Shown here: piece after piece, positions 1 through 10,932 of the stretch
Position numbering within the stretch: the first letter of the stretch is position 1
Layout: each line of letters starts with the position of its first letter
Source: Symbiodinium sp. CCMP2592
Lineage: Eukaryota > Sar > Dinophyceae > Suessiales > Symbiodiniaceae
Assembly (NCBI GenBank): GCA_905221615.1
Contig: CAJNDT010004535.1
Location: 558,823 to 622,822 of the forward strand
Direction of reading: 5' to 3'
Length of the DNA: 64,000 nt
The notes under the pieces: model-generated
Database searches by the model: none
What the model saw: the letters and a program-made list of their open reading frames with translations, nothing else
What the model was told of the DNA's origin: nothing
Translations under genes and position numbers: made by a program

Positions 1-922
1 CTATCTCCGATAATCAAGACAGAACAGGTGCAGAGGTTTCGAATCATTTTGTTGAGCGAAGTTGCACAGCCTGTCAGCTCCCAGGCTCTTGCTCCACGTG
101 TTTCTGGTCAGGTGCAAAGTATCTGCCAACAGGAAGAGGCTTGCCCACGGAGCGCCGCGCTTTTCTCCGTCGTGCCTCAACTTGGACGGTATAAGTTCTT
201 ACAGTTTCACATTGTGAAGCCTACGCCTTCTAGAGTTGATTCAAGCAGGATGACGGTGTTTCTGCAGCACTGCACATGTTACATCGCCGCCCGGAGGTGT
301 GCAAAGCCAAATCCAAGCGGTGCAGCTAAGGCGTTGATGGCGACAAGAAAAGAGGCGCACATCGAACTGTTGTGCGCGTCTCCTATTCCCACGGCGTAGT
401 ACGTTTTTCGCTACATGTTTGCACCGGGACAGCAAACTCAGTTTATACTTCAGGCTCTCCATGGGGTTTCTTCTGTGCAGTCATCTGGCACCTCGCGAAA
501 CGGATCTTGGTAGGTGGTGGAGGTGGCTTGTACAACGACTATGCCACCCTGGCGCTGTATGACGGTGCCTTGTCTGCCTGTAGAAGGGCGTCTGAACATG
601 ACCCCAAACTGTAGGCTGAGACCTTAAAAGCCAAGCCAACACATGCTCCCACAGCAGGCAGCCGCTTGCCCGAAGATCACCCCCCCCCCCGAGGAGCGCA
701 GCTGCTGATCGCCTCAGTGATGGTGCTCTGTGCAGGCCATGAAACGCGATGCACGACTGAACGAGCTAGTCCAGCGGTGCAGGTGGCCTGGCCGTGGAGC
801 AGTCCTTGGTCTGGTGGCTCGTTGCCCTGGGCCTTACTATCTGTTGCTTGGAGTGATTGGGGCTGACTTCGACTCCTCTTCGTGGTTCGGTGGTCTGCCA
901 TGGCTGTCCCTTCCACATTCAG

Positions 923-1012
923 GTTCTTGGCTCCTGGCACCTTTCGTATTCAATCCGTACCAGTGCCCTGGCTGGAAAAGGCTCACTGAATGTTAAACAA
1001 ATGCAGGGAACA
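923..1012 (+). CDS. candidate exon, filamin-like beta-sandwich segment
   Basis: A 30-codon open stretch lies between an AG acceptor (ttcag, 918-922) and a GTGAGG donor at 1013. It contains GSWHLSYS and then AGKGSLNVK, which resembles the closing half of a filamin/Ig-like repeat (G-x-Y-x-V-x-Y, then AG-x-Y-x-L-x-V). The resemblance is a motif only and could be chance. Both ends are at phase 0. Confidence 0.4.
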
Positions 1013-2852
1013 GTGAGGGTGGCAGCGTAGATTGGAACAGTTTAGCTGTGAATGCTCAGCGTGGCCATTGCCTCGATTCTGGATCTGCTTCTTTGAGGTT
1101 TGCCTACACCCATTTCCGGTCTGACCTCAAGGAAGTCTGGGAATGTTTTCGCGGAGAATGCAGCTAGGAGTGGGGTCACAGGACAGTCTTCAAGGTTCAG
1201 TCGCTTTGACAGGACTGGAGAGATTTCTTCTTCCAAGACGGAGGCCATTCGCGGTTAGGATTGAAGACCTGAGACATGAGACATGGACGGACAGGAACTG
1301 AAAGCTCGAATAGAGTTTTGGCAAGTCCTCAGGACCGGGCATGTATGAAGCAACTAGCAGTCGATAGCAACTGTCGGGTTTCGTCGAGTTTCAGCTGCCG
1401 CAGCATGAACTTACCAATCGGAATTTCCCGCCTTCAGGCAAGCACTGGGCTTTCTGGTATGCCGAGAATCCCAAGAAGGCATCTTCTGGTGCATGTTTCC
1501 GTCGAAGACAAGAACATTGCTTGATCGACGCACATTGCCTGATCGACCCACTGACAATCATGACAATAGGCCCATAGCATCCCGTCAGCATAGACCCCGA
1601 GCAGTGAAAGAGCACCTAGCAGTCAAGCCGCACATGCCTATCAACTGCTCTAGGAGCACCCCTGGAGTACGACTGGCACCCCAGAACACGCTGCACTGGG
1701 CGGGATTTCGATTTTTGACGGAGTCCTGACTCCTTATACGGGATTTCAATGGATTTCACTTGAAGGAGCCTTGGGCACACGAGCGCCGCCCAAAAACACG
1801 CAGCGGGAGGATGAGTCATCAAGTTCGCGCGCGCCAGAGTCTAGGAGTCTAGGTATTGATCGGAAGAAGATGCGATTTGGCAGCCGCCCTGACATTAAAC
1901 ACTCCCTCGTCTACGCCGTGGTGTTACCACACGGTTTGGGAATGAAGCAGCTAGTATTGCAAAAGCCGAACAAGAAGAGTCAAGAGAAGAGCATGTAGCA
2001 TTATTGCGATCCTTGGAAGGCCGACACGCGCCTGCGAATAGGCGCAGGCTTGCGGACCAGCTCCATGGAGGCGCCGCAATCACCAAGTACAGCTCCCATT
2101 CGTGACAGGGATGAGACAAAAGGTTGCTGTTGGTTATGAAGCATTATCAGTATTATCTTATGTTTTTGAGTCACACGTGGTGTGGCGGCCACGGAGCGTG
2201 TGCTTGACTGCTTGATGAAGCGTGTCGCACGTCGGCATCGCGCACTCTGTCGCGTTCTTGAATTGATTGCTACTGGTATTGGAGGTGATACTTCCTTATC
2301 ATCACTGCTAGCTATGTTCTGTGAGGGATTTCCCATCCTTTACGCAGGCTTAGGCAGAAGAAAGCCTCCAGCAAGGGGTCCCTGCAGGTCCTCAAGCGGG
2401 CTCTTTTCCTTGGCTGCTGGTACACCATCTTGAATCAGAAGGCCAGGTTTTGGGGATCCAGCATGTAGCAAAAGATTCCAGGTTCAAGCAAGCCTGTCCT
2501 GACTTGCGAGTTGTTGGCTCTTCGGGTCTGCCGTTGAGTCGATTCAGAAGAGATCTCAGTGCTTTCGATGCCGGTGAATGTCGAAATGACCGACTCATGC
2601 ATAGAACAATGCTCCAAGACCTCCTGCAAGAAGCAATTGCATTGGCTCTCGAACGGCTAGTCCTCGGCGACCCGCATTTCCCTGCACAGCTCGTAGTCCG
2701 AATTGACCTTGAAAGCCAGCTGTTGAAACCGGCGCATTTGTCCGTCGATGTGTTTGTGCTTTAACAGGTGCACATGCTGACGGTGATCTTTGAAGGCCTG
2801 TAGGACAAGAGTGCTTTCACCTGGCAAGCCTTAACTCAGGGGGACGCTGCAG
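1013..2852. other. no gene recognised (intron or intergenic)
   Basis: Only short overlapping frames are open on both strands, with no motif I recognise. The longest + frame, 2450-2764, ends in LSVDVFVL and has no supporting splice signals. Nothing repetitive stands out. Confidence 0.4.
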
Positions 2853-2981
2853 GTACTTTCCGATCCGCCTTCAGCATCGCCCTAGTGGTCATGCCTCCGG
2901 TCGGCATGTCGATTGTCATCTGTGCGGCTTCTCGGCTAATGCAGACAACTGGCTCCGTCAAAGCAGGGCTTCCACCCACGG
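2853..2981 (+). CDS. candidate exon, unknown domain
   Basis: The exon follows a gctgcag acceptor and ends at a strong GTATGT donor (2982). The 42 full codons include FSIALVVMPPVGMSIVICAA and then GLPPTG. Third positions are rich in C and G, as in the better-supported exons of this window. The alternating hydrophobic pattern suggests beta strands of an extracellular domain rather than a membrane helix. No family is assigned. Confidence 0.45.
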
Positions 2982-3076
2982 GTATGTTTGAGCCGAGGTC
3001 CTACCTCAAGTGTCTCAACTGGTCGGATGCGACGACGGGCGCGTCACTTCGGAAGCAATAGCTTGGAGAGTGAACG

Positions 3077-3667
3077 TTGGTAAAGCAAGTCCCAAACATC
3101 TCCATCTCCAGGGTTTGCGAGCACTTCGGTAGGTGTCAGCATCATTCGGAGAGCTTCAAGCGAATTTCCGAAGGGTTGTCGGGTAATTCCTCTTCTTTTT
3201 GTGTAGCTGCGCACTTCGAGCTCAAGCCTCGAAGCAAGCCCGCCTCAAGTTCTGGTGACTTCAATCAGGAGCTCCACTATGGCTGGAGTGCATTGCTGGT
3301 GGTCTTGGCGGACTTGGCCGCTTGGGCTTATGGCCATGCCCCGACAAACAGCCAATCTCCACTACGGGCACCCGCAGAGCATTGCATGTTTTCGGATCCA
3401 TCCCAGGTCGAGACGTTCTGCTACCTTTGGAAGCTTCTGAGCCTGCGCTGGTGGAAATCCTTTACCATTGGCATTCTTCTGACTCTTGGATTTTGCCTTG
3501 AGACCCCTGCGATGCAATCAGCAGTTCAACACATGTCTCCATGTGGCTTCACACCCGCCGCTTCTACCGGCACAGGAGTGTCATGGCTACCAGAATACGA
3601 CATCATACCAGATGTGAGAACATCTCAAGAATATGAAGCAGAGCGATTTGACAACGAACCGACATAA
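3077..3667 (+). CDS. 196-codon open frame, status unclear
   Basis: This is one of the longer non-repetitive open frames. It contains hydrophobic runs such as WSALLVVLADLAAWAYG and SFTIGILLTLGFCLE that could be membrane segments. A second frame over the same bases (about 3260-3510) is also open and looks equally protein-like, so at most one is real. No splice-site pair decides between them. It may be chance, or an exon of the upstream gene. Confidence 0.2.
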   Translation: MVKQVPNISISRVCEHFGRCQHHSESFKRISEGLSGNSSSFCVAAHFELKPRSKPASSSGDFNQELHYGWSALLVVLADLAAWAYGHAPTNSQSPLRAPAEHCMFSDPSQVETFCYLWKLLSLRWWKSFTIGILLTLGFCLETPAMQSAVQHMSPCGFTPAASTGTGVSWLPEYDIIPDVRTSQEYEAERFDNEPT

Positions 3668-4683
3668 CCGGTAAGGGTTGACCAGGCAAATCCAGGTAAT
3701 TCGGGGCAGATAAGGAGGTGTTGGGCAGCACTACTTAGACTTCACAGACACCTTCGAACACACAGCGGAATCCGTTAGAGCCCTCAGCGTCGCAGACCTG
3801 GCCTAAGGAAGTTTTCACTGCTCTCACTGTGTTTGGAACTGGTGGAGTGCGCGTTCCGTCTCAAAGGTTCAGGCACGGTGTGAGATTTGGGACTTGGCAA
3901 GCTTCCGCAACTACCGTCCGGGTGACAGACAAGTTGCGAAGATTGATGATGTGCTTGTGATGCAGTACTGGTTTCTTCCGTTTTGTGCAGGTGCTCCGTT
4001 GGCATTGAGGCGGCGTGCTAAGCTGTGGCTGCTCCCTGGCTGCACGCAGCTTTCGCCTTTGTGGGCCAACCTTTTTTCAAGCAAGGTGCAGCTCAGCAGC
4101 GCTAGGTAGCCGAAGTAGCCGCGCACCAAAGGCTGTAGAGTCTGCTCGCATTGAGGTACGGCCATCGAATGGCACAGGACTTGGCCGTCTCATCGCTGAT
4201 CTTCGGCTTGCTCTCAATCGGCCGGTTCCTTAGGCCGTTGTCGGGTTCAAGTTTGGTGGCCACTGCATCGCAGGTTTGTCGGAAAGCCAAGCTTGAGCGT
4301 CAGCAGGAGCCTGCTCGCTCTTTCTGTAGGTACTTTCTTCGATTGCATCAAGGCGAAGGTTTGTGGCTGCAAAGGCCACGTGACGACAGTGTCGCGAGAG
4401 CACTCATGGGTTCGGGATGTTATGGGTTTGAGCTCGGAGTTCCTGTGAAGGCTGTGGCCTGCACAACATCCTCGTGTATCGCGACCCGGGAGGTGTTCAC
4501 AAGCGACAGGCCGCAACGAATTTCATAGCTTCCTGCAGCGCTCGGCATGCGGTTCCCTTTTCTGACAGGTAATCCGCCGGGCGCAAAACGCCGGAGAATT
4601 TACTGAAGCAGGCTGCAAACTCGACTCCCGTGACGTCTGATTTGCACGGTGCACAGTAGGGAGTAACTGAGTATGCATCTCAG

Positions 4684-4810
4684 GAGAGACACGATTTGTT
4701 GTCGCTTCCATAAAGCTGCAATTGGCACGAAGGTGGAGAAGAGCCGCCGGCGCTGGCGCCGCTCGAACTCGCCTCAGACTGGTTCTCAGTCTCAGAGCTC
4801 AGCGGCTTAG
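4684..4810 (+). CDS. C-terminal exon of the upstream gene (basic tail)
   Basis: After a catctcag acceptor, 41 codons run to a TAG at 4808-4810. The peptide starts RDTICCRFHK, continues with the basic cluster EKSRRRWRRSNS and ends QSQSSAA. A short Arg-rich tail ending in Ser/Gln is what one expects after a transmembrane helix, though none is identified just upstream. A long frame on the opposite strand (4680-5135) has no motif and is treated as a shadow. The stop lies 327 bases before the next start, consistent with the tandem head-to-tail gene order of dinoflagellates. Confidence 0.45.
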
Positions 4811-5136
4811 CTGTGACTGTTGCTTGCAGCCGGCAGCCTGAGTTGCTTGCAGCTTGCTGTCCTTGGCCTTGCTCTTTGCTAGCATCATGCAATGAAGCTT
4901 GAAATCCGACTCCCCACTGTTGAGAGTTTATGTGAGGGCATACCGCAGCCGCCTCGGCTAAAAGGCTTTTAAATTTACGGCTGGGCAGAAAAGGATGCCC
5001 TGCTGGACGTCGCGCCAGGCAACCTGAAACCAGGTCATGCATGGCGCATGTATCTTGTCTGAACTCTGTTGTGAGTGCACAACATGTCTGCGTCGCCAGA
5101 GATCGGTGGGCGATACCCGGGTGCGACTCAGGCATA

Positions 5137-5202
5137 ATGCGAACAGCGGCTGTCCTTATTGCGCTGTTTGTGCCATGGGCAGCATCTCAGGGAACATGCC
5201 AG
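5137..5202 (+). CDS. first exon with signal peptide
   Basis: The ATG at 5137 opens MRTAAVLIALFVPWAAS: a one-residue basic n-region, a hydrophobic core and an A-x-S cleavage site before QGTCQ. I chose it over the earlier in-frame start at 5041 because only this methionine places the hydrophobic core at the N-terminus. The exon may end at 5202, before a GC donor (CAG|GCGCC), or run on to 5235 (CAG|GACCG). It starts the protein destined for the secretory pathway. Confidence 0.6.
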
Positions 5203-6919
5203 GCGCCACGGGCGGGGCCATTAGGGCCCATGCAGGACCGACATAAACAATGGTTTGACAGGTAGATGTCAGGTTCTTGAGGCTTAAACGTCATGGCTCT
5301 TCTAGATTCTGAGGTGTAGTGGGGGCCAGGCTCGACGGGCGTTAGTATCGGCCGTCTGAAGTTGCTCATTCTGAGAGCACGGGCTTCCAACTGTTGGCGG
5401 ATTGGGCTGACTGAGCCTAATATCTCTGCATGCTCTGCTTGGAATCCGCAGAACACAAACCAGGGCCAACCCTGCCGCATCCGGGTCTTGCAGTCAGTTT
5501 GTTCTAAAGAGGCATGGCAATGAAGCCGAGCTCGGGTGAAGACGAATGAGTCTGGATTTGCAACTTGCAGACGCCGCGAGCGGGTATTCGTAGCCCGAAA
5601 TTGACACCGGGCCTTCTTTGCTGCATTCCTCGGTTAGTTCGAAACTCACTCTCGCGAGGACGCTTCGGCCTGTGCCAACATTCCCCAATGCGGTGACTGC
5701 GTTGCCCCTTGCCTCACAGGCTGCACCACGTGGCTGAAGCTTTGGGGAGTCGAGGGTTTATAGAGGCCTACCCTTCAGAACGTGCGGCGAATGCAGTGTG
5801 TAGGGCGATTATAGGGCAGTGAGGCATGGTTGTGCTTCTGAGTGCGCTGACGCGCCAGAAACCCCAAAAGGTTGCACCGCATACAGGACCGGATGATTTT
5901 AACTCTGGAGTGTCGTTCTCAGGTCTTAGATCAATGGCCGTATCAATGCCACTCAGGTGCACTGCAACTGTGGCGGAGCCCCGTCCTGCCTCGGTTCCAA
6001 CACAACGCTTCGATGCCGCATGACTACAGGAAGATGCAAGCAAGCCAAGTCGGAGACAGACTTTCGATGCCGTGCCCTTCATCCTTCCAAGGGTTAGTAC
6101 CCTCAACGCAGGTCTGGGAGAAAACGATGCTGTCAGAAATCTGCCACCAGCTTCGCTGCCGAACGGCCAGTTCCCGTTTGGGGCACCTTGCATGCCGGGG
6201 ATCGGCTATGTTCAGTTTGAGCGGTGGATGCTGCTTCCGGCTACAAAAGCCCACGGTTGGTAGGAGGATTGTATTTCCAGTTGGTGATGATTGCTCGTTC
6301 CTTTCAGGGTTTTCAGGTGGGACATGAAGCGGATTCCCACACAGCTCCGACTTGACTTACGTGGTCTGGGTCCAGCAATATTGGACTCGGCGTGCCTCGG
6401 CCACATCAGGTCTGTGCATCTGAGGTATGTGATTCTTCGACAGCTGCTGGAACCGTGGGATTGGTGGCACCGGAGCGGAAGGGTATGCTCAACCTGGATC
6501 AGAGTAGGAAATGCCAGTGCCAAGTCCGTTTTGACACAAGTCCTTACCTTAAGGGATCTATCTAGTGCAGGGGGAGAAAGGGTTTAAGGTTTGCGACCCT
6601 TTTGCCATGGCCAAAAACTGCGCTCTGGCAGGATCACTGTGGGCTCAATCTCTGCTGCCCAGCCACTTTCTCAAAGCCGAGGGGTTCCCGCAGAAGCCGC
6701 ACATAGCGGTTGGAGTATGTGGTATGCCTTCCTCTTCCGTGCTTTAGACATGTCAAGGGGCATTTCTGTCCCGTCAAGGAAAATCCTTTCGTGCCGGCTG
6801 GATGCCAGAACGACCTCGACGCACGGTTGGGGCTGACGGGGCAGTGCCAGGCGCTGTCAGACGTCGGAGATTCGGGGAGGATGTTGTCATGTCTTGGGTG
6901 TTGCCCCCTTTTTTGCCAG
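5203..6919. other. intronic sequence, few candidate exons
   Basis: Several partly open + frames occur: around 5826-6023 (ending SVPTQRFDAA), 6072-6263 (containing PGIGYVQFERWMLLP) and 6411-6531. None has a matched pair of splice sites or a recognisable motif. No repeats are seen. Confidence 0.35.
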
Positions 6920-6982
6920 GCCATGGTCGACAGTGGCTCTTTCTCATGCGAACAGAGCTTTTGCCCGACCTGTGGTGCCTGG
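6920..6982 (+). CDS. exon, Cys-rich module part 1
   Basis: This 21-codon exon (AMVDSGSFSCEQSFCPTCGAW) sits between a ttgccag acceptor and a GTAGCA donor. The spacing C-x5-C-x2-C, in CEQSFCPTC, continues naturally in the next exon with AGQCDHLCGYG. That gives a six-cysteine mini-domain of the kind found in secreted dinoflagellate proteins. Both ends are at phase 0. Confidence 0.55.
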
Positions 6983-7125
6983 GTAGCATGATGGGCTGCA
7001 CGGAAAACCATGTTGGCCCATCACATTTACCCTACTTGCCGTAGAGCTGCGAGCAGTCATGGTGGCTGACCGATGGAGATGCGGCAAAGCTGCCTACCAA
7101 CACGAAGAAAGCTACGTTGCCGCAG

Positions 7126-7191
7126 ACCGCTGCAGCTGCAGGTAAACTTGCCGGACAGTGCGACCATCTTTGTGGGTACGGACTTTGTTCC
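7126..7191 (+). CDS. exon, Cys-rich module part 2
   Basis: After gccgcag, 22 codons read TAAAAGKLAGQCDHLCGYGL followed by C-S. The cysteines in GQCDHLCGYGLC complete the CEQSFCPTC half encoded at 6920-6982, and both are phase 0. The end at a GC donor (TCC|GCTGCC) is a guess. A competing frame from the nearer gctgcag acceptor reads NLPDSATIFVGTDFVPLPS and cannot be excluded. Confidence 0.45.
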
Positions 7192-7306
7192 GCTGCCCAG
7201 CGCAATGCGAGCTTGATTGCGAGGAATGCTCAACATCGGGATGTTTGTTCCAGCTAGCGCGGAGCAGTCATCTTGTGGAGTGATCACATCACGAGTCACG
7301 ATGCAG

Positions 7307-7381
7307 GTTTGCGGGGACTGTTTTCGCTCTGCCCGCCTGGCAGCGGGCCAGCCGGAGCCCTGCGATGATGGGAACGCCGAG
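7307..7381 (+). CDS. exon, DUF4215-type Cys-rich repeat, first half
   Basis: Twenty-five codons follow the gatgcag acceptor. VCGDCFRSARLAAGQ leads to EPCDDGNAE, the first half of the DUF4215 / Myxococcus Cys-rich repeat (CGDG...EQCDDGN). It ends at phase 0 before GTTGGC. The second half resumes at 7475, so this intron splits a highly recognisable motif and is one of the best-supported gene structures in the window. Confidence 0.75.
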
Positions 7382-7474
7382 GTTGGCCGTCGTTTTCCAG
7401 AACGTGGTTTAGGATCTTGAGATTTCTCCAGAGCATTTTTTGTGTTCATCGCTTGTGCATTCCTGAGCTCGGAG

Positions 7475-7567
7475 GATGGGGATGGCTGCAGCAGCTCCTG
7501 CTTGGTGGAGGACGCAGCATGTTACCGACACATCCACGGGATCGACACCAATTGTGGACCACACGGG
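7475..7567 (+). CDS. exon, DUF4215-type Cys-rich repeat, second half
   Basis: It starts DGDGCSSSCLVEDAAC, exactly the continuation (GDGCSS-x-C-x-VE) expected after CDDGNAE. The acceptor is ctcggag|GAT and the phase is 0. The exon probably stops before GTCAGA at 7568, giving a further HIHGIDTNCGPHG. An earlier GC donor after VED is also possible. These repeats occur in secreted, often proteolysis- or adhesion-linked, multidomain proteins. Confidence 0.7.
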
Positions 7568-8891
7568 GTCAGAGCGTTTCAATCTTCCGAGGGTCCAGGA
7601 TCATTGGCAGCTTTTCAGAAGCGCTGTGCTCGCCAGCTCGTGCGACCTTTTGGTGTTGAACAAGAGGTTGATGCAGCCATGCCCGCCTACAGTTTGGCTG
7701 CTTAATGTCAACAGCATGTTCTGTGAACAGGGTTACTCTGGCGATTAGCGGACCGTGTGTCGTTGGGGATTGGCGATTTAACTGGTGCCATCACGCCAGT
7801 TGAGCTGCCTTCATACTTGCACAACGAGCCATGCCATGGAGTTTAGAGTGACTTCGCGCGGGCTACCTCGACTCTAAGAAGACTGGACTCTAAGATCTGA
7901 TCCGTGCTGAACTCTTGAGGATGGCTGGACTTGCACGAAGGAGGCCTCATGGAAGAGGGCAGGTTGTCTTTGCAGAGGTTGAAGCTGTTGCAAAGTGCGG
8001 AGCGCTTTTGTTGTCATGGACAACCTGAACAGGGCTTTTGCCTTGCAGATCTGCATTTTATTGTCTTGCTGCTCGAGTGGGCTTGATCACCACCACCCAG
8101 ACTGGTGCCCGGAGGCAGTTCTTCTTCCGGATGCGGCCTTGGGTGGGGTGCAGAGACAAACAACAGTCGACAGGCACGCGAAAGTATGCTTGTAAATCAT
8201 TGCATACTCAACTAGGGGAGAAGACAAATTGTTCAGGTGCACGACTTGTACAGACTCTCCAGTCGCCTGGACGGATAGCCAGGGCTACACCTGCGAGGAG
8301 CCGGTTGCTGCTCGGTTCGAGGCTGATCTTGCCAGCCATGCCCTAGCTTCTCCTCACCGGTCACTGCGGCTCTCCAGTACTACTTGTAGGACTAGGATCT
8401 GACATGGCTTAGCCCATGCAGGACTATGAAATGTTTGCGGCTTGCGATTCCAACTCACTGTCCTCGGATGCCCTGGTGCCTCAGTTTTATCTTTGTGCGA
8501 TGTGCCTGAGACGCTGCATGCATTTGCAAAGCAAGCATGTAGAACTATGAGGAGCACGAAGCTTCCGTGTGCAGTAGAAAAGTTCTGTTCCCGCGTTAGT
8601 CTAGATGCTGCAGGTACTCGGCGGACGACTCCGTATGACTCCGGAGTACTTCCAGTATCAGTTCTTGTACAACACTGACATTTCTCCAGGCAGCATGTGC
8701 CGAAGTAATTTGTCACGAGCTGCGAGCGCAAATTATGCCCGTGTCGGGTTGTTTGCATGTCAGTTAGTAAGTGTTGCCAACATCCTTGTTGGGTCAGCAG
8801 GTTGCAATCTTGCAGGGATGGTCCGACTACCCAGTTCGCACGAGGAGTCATATGACCTCTGCAGCAGCCCATCTTAGGCAAGCCACTTAAG
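7568..8891. other. intronic sequence
   Basis: An open + frame at 8605-8877 (containing YFQYQFLYNTDISPG and LVSVANILVGSAG) might hide an exon, but frames on the opposite strand (8354-8965) are equally long. No motif decides. No repeats are seen. Confidence 0.3.
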
Positions 8892-8948
8892 ATGTTGGTG
8901 TCCGTTGCGGCCGCGAACGACGCACACATCTTCCTCGGCAAGCCTGGT
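8892..8948 (+). CDS. exon, FAMeT-like (PF12248) domain 1, N-terminal strand pair
   Basis: Nineteen codons read MLVSVAAANDAHIFLGKPG. The A-x-NDAHI-x-L signature is typical of the start of the farnesoic-acid-O-methyltransferase-like (FAMeT) domain, and the second copy at 42206 has EVHFFIGEPG in the same place. Joining to the next exon in phase 0 requires a GA donor (GGT|GAGAGC). A GTGAGA donor one step earlier would break the frame. Confidence 0.55.
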
Positions 8949-9230
8949 GAGAGCCACGTCTTCAATGGCTTCTGATGGCTCTTGTCTTCGGCTTATGATC
9001 CTCTTCCCTTTAAGACTCATGCATTCGCGCGAGGGATTCTAACACCTCCCGTCACTTGTAGGGTCTTAGGAAAGCGCGGAACACAGGGGTCCGACCACCT
9101 CTTCTTGCTGCTGGCTGCTGGTAGGCTAAAGTGTTGGAGGTTTTCGGGGCATGTGCGGCTTGTCCTAGCTGCACAGTAGCTGAGACGTCTGGGCCGTGTG
9201 ACTCTCTGGTTGTGTGGGGTACGTTGAAAG

Positions 9231-9281
9231 CTGAGGTACGGCTTTGAGATTGTGGTCGGCGGCTGGAACAACGGGCAATCA
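9231..9281 (+). CDS. exon, FAMeT-like domain 1, GGW core
   Basis: Seventeen codons read LRYGFEIVVGGWNNGQS. The YEIVxGGWxNxxS motif is the hallmark of PF12248. The acceptor is gttgaaag; the GT donor follows TCA; both ends are phase 0. The copy at 42227 reads YEVLLGGWENT. Despite its Pfam name the domain is found in animal surface proteins and is not known to carry methyltransferase activity there. A ligand- or glycan-binding role is inference. Confidence 0.65.
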
Positions 9282-9371
9282 GTGCCTCGCCGTCGCAGTC
9301 GCAAGCTGTTCTTCGCCATCAGATATTTCTTTGCGGTCTCATTCGGGATTTTTGAAGCAGCTTGCCACCAG

Positions 9372-9455
9372 GTGCTGCGAACGCAGCCAACTCTTCAAAC
9401 TCTGGGCAATTACTACGGCGCGCTGCTGGACCCGTCGGACATGCAAACATTCTGG
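9372..9455 (+). CDS. exon, FAMeT-like domain 1, third segment
   Basis: Twenty-eight codons begin VLRTQPTLQTLGNYYGALLD and end SDMQTFW. In PF12248 the segment after the GGW core ends with FW, as here. The acceptor is ccaccag; the exon ends before a GC donor (TGG|GCACCT), which restores the frame with the next exon. Phase 0 at both ends. Confidence 0.55.
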
Positions 9456-9612
9456 GCACCTGGTCAGCCATGCATCCTCATCTTGTTCTGACTCTCATCC
9501 TAATCGGCTCCGAAACCGATCCTGACATTCATACCGTAGTAAGCTGTACCTGGACCTCAAGGATGTTTCGGACATGTACATGGTATTGTGCAAGCGGTCT
9601 TTTGACTCGAAG

Positions 9613-9657
9613 GTCTACTATGCTTGGGATGGCAATCTCAGCGTTGGACGGGGGGAG
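9613..9657 (+). CDS. exon, FAMeT-like domain 1, DG-x-L-x-VG segment
   Basis: Fifteen codons read VYYAWDGNLSVGRGE. After FW in the preceding exon this matches the PF12248 pattern FW-x5-DG-x-I/L-x-VG-x-G. It is bounded by cgaag and a GC donor (GAG|GCCCGA), phase 0. The upstream frame (KLYLDLKDVSDMY...) is also open, so the exon could begin as early as about 9540. The last strand of this domain copy was not found. Confidence 0.55.
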
Positions 9658-9814
9658 GCCCGACTTCAACGGGAGCTTGTCAAGCCCAAGTGTTTCAGGG
9701 CACAGTCTTTGGCGTTTCAGACCCCGATGATTGCTAATATAGCCAGCATTCAATATTGACAAGAAGCAATCAGAGCAACCATGGCGCAATGAGGACGCCT
9801 GCACGTGTTTCCGC

Positions 9815-9945
9815 GTGTGTGTGTATATGTGTGTGTATAGGTCAGTTTGTCTGTGTGCATGCATGTGAGCATGTATGTCTTTTTGTACGTACATATGTAC
9901 GTGGCATGTATATTTACACACACACACAGAAACGGACGCATTCCA
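9815..9945 (+). repeat. GT/AC-rich microsatellite region
   Basis: Interrupted (GT)n with ATGT/ACAC variants, ending in a short (AC)n run near 9917-9927. It produces spurious open frames on both strands. Confidence 0.8.
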
Positions 9946-10002
9946 GGATCCTTCTCAACATGCTCCCCACCTGCTACTTTTCTCTTTGCTTTTTCAGCAC
10001 AG

Positions 10003-10091
10003 TTCTGGTCGGAGGTCTTCTGGGAGATGGGCTTCCTCCACGGCTCCTACCTGACGACCAACCTGGTCAGCATGCGAAGTTGGCGACCTCG
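10003..10091 (+). CDS. candidate exon, unknown domain
   Basis: After tttttcagcacag the frame reads FWSEVFWEMGFLHGSYLTTN and on to LVSMRSWRPR. Almost every third base is C or G, stronger than in flanking sequence, which argues for coding. The end is uncertain. No family is recognised. By position it follows FAMeT-like domain 1. Confidence 0.4.
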
Positions 10092-10932
10092 GCCTTCTTA
10101 GTTGCAGTTTCCACCGTTCGGGCTTTATAGTATCTGAGCACAATAAGTGTAGTGACTGTAGTTCGTAGTCTACGCAAGTGACGAACATTCGGTAAAAGTC
10201 TGCGCGATTCCTACCACAGTGGCTCTTGTTGTCCTGGCACTGGCACTTCAGTTTGTGTTTTTGCTTGACGCTTTACTGCACCGCCTGCGTACGCAGAAAG
10301 CAGACTGTTGGCAGTTGCTTTGTTTTCAGCAATGTCAGGTACGACAGTGTCTCCCAGGTCAGCCTTCTCAATGAGGCCCGCCACGCTGTGCATTCTGTGC
10401 CACACCTGCCATTGCGCTTTGCCAACCTTTGCCGCATCGTAAGTTCGCTTTCGTCTGGCCAAAGCAGACCCGGATCTGCACGGTCTGGGCGATTGCACTT
10501 GGAGTTTCTCGTGGCATGCGAGATGTCGCGACTTCGCATCAAAAACCACCAGCGAACCCTGCAACGAACTTAGGGCAACGAGCGGGGCCTGTGTGGGAAG
10601 GAGGGCTGTGGTCTGTAGCTGAGGCTGAAGCCATGCAAAAGCAGAGCGACAACAGTGATAGGACACCGGTCAAAGTCTCGGCTGGGTCCCTTCTGTGGAA
10701 ACGGCCAGCAAAGCAGCACGGAGAAGCAGCAACGCAACGTTAATGTTGGAGCGGAGCAAGGGAAGATGGTGTTGTAGTTGTAGCTGCTTGTTGGAGCATG
10801 GAGGTGCACATCAGCACTGGCTGGTTGCTTGGCAGCACATTAGTTGAGGTTTTTTTGACGGACTGCGAATCCTTTGGTGAGTTGAAGCTGAAGCGCCGCG
10901 TAGCTGTTCTTAACGCGGATGCTGCGCTTCAG

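Larger units (their letters stand above)
1..4810 (+). other. 3' part of an upstream gene (inferred span)
   Basis: Several short stretches here read as exons on the + strand (923-1012, 2853-2981, 4684-4810). The last ends in a stop codon shortly before a new signal-peptide start at 5137. I infer the downstream portion of a gene that begins outside the window. The exons do not form a complete chain and intervening exons are surely missed, so gene identity is unknown. Bases 1-922 hold only short unconvincing open frames, for example around 501-614. Confidence 0.3.

Noticed and set aside
8354..8965. 203-codon - strand frame
   Set aside because: It overlaps the well-supported + exon at 8892-8948 and has no recognisable domain.
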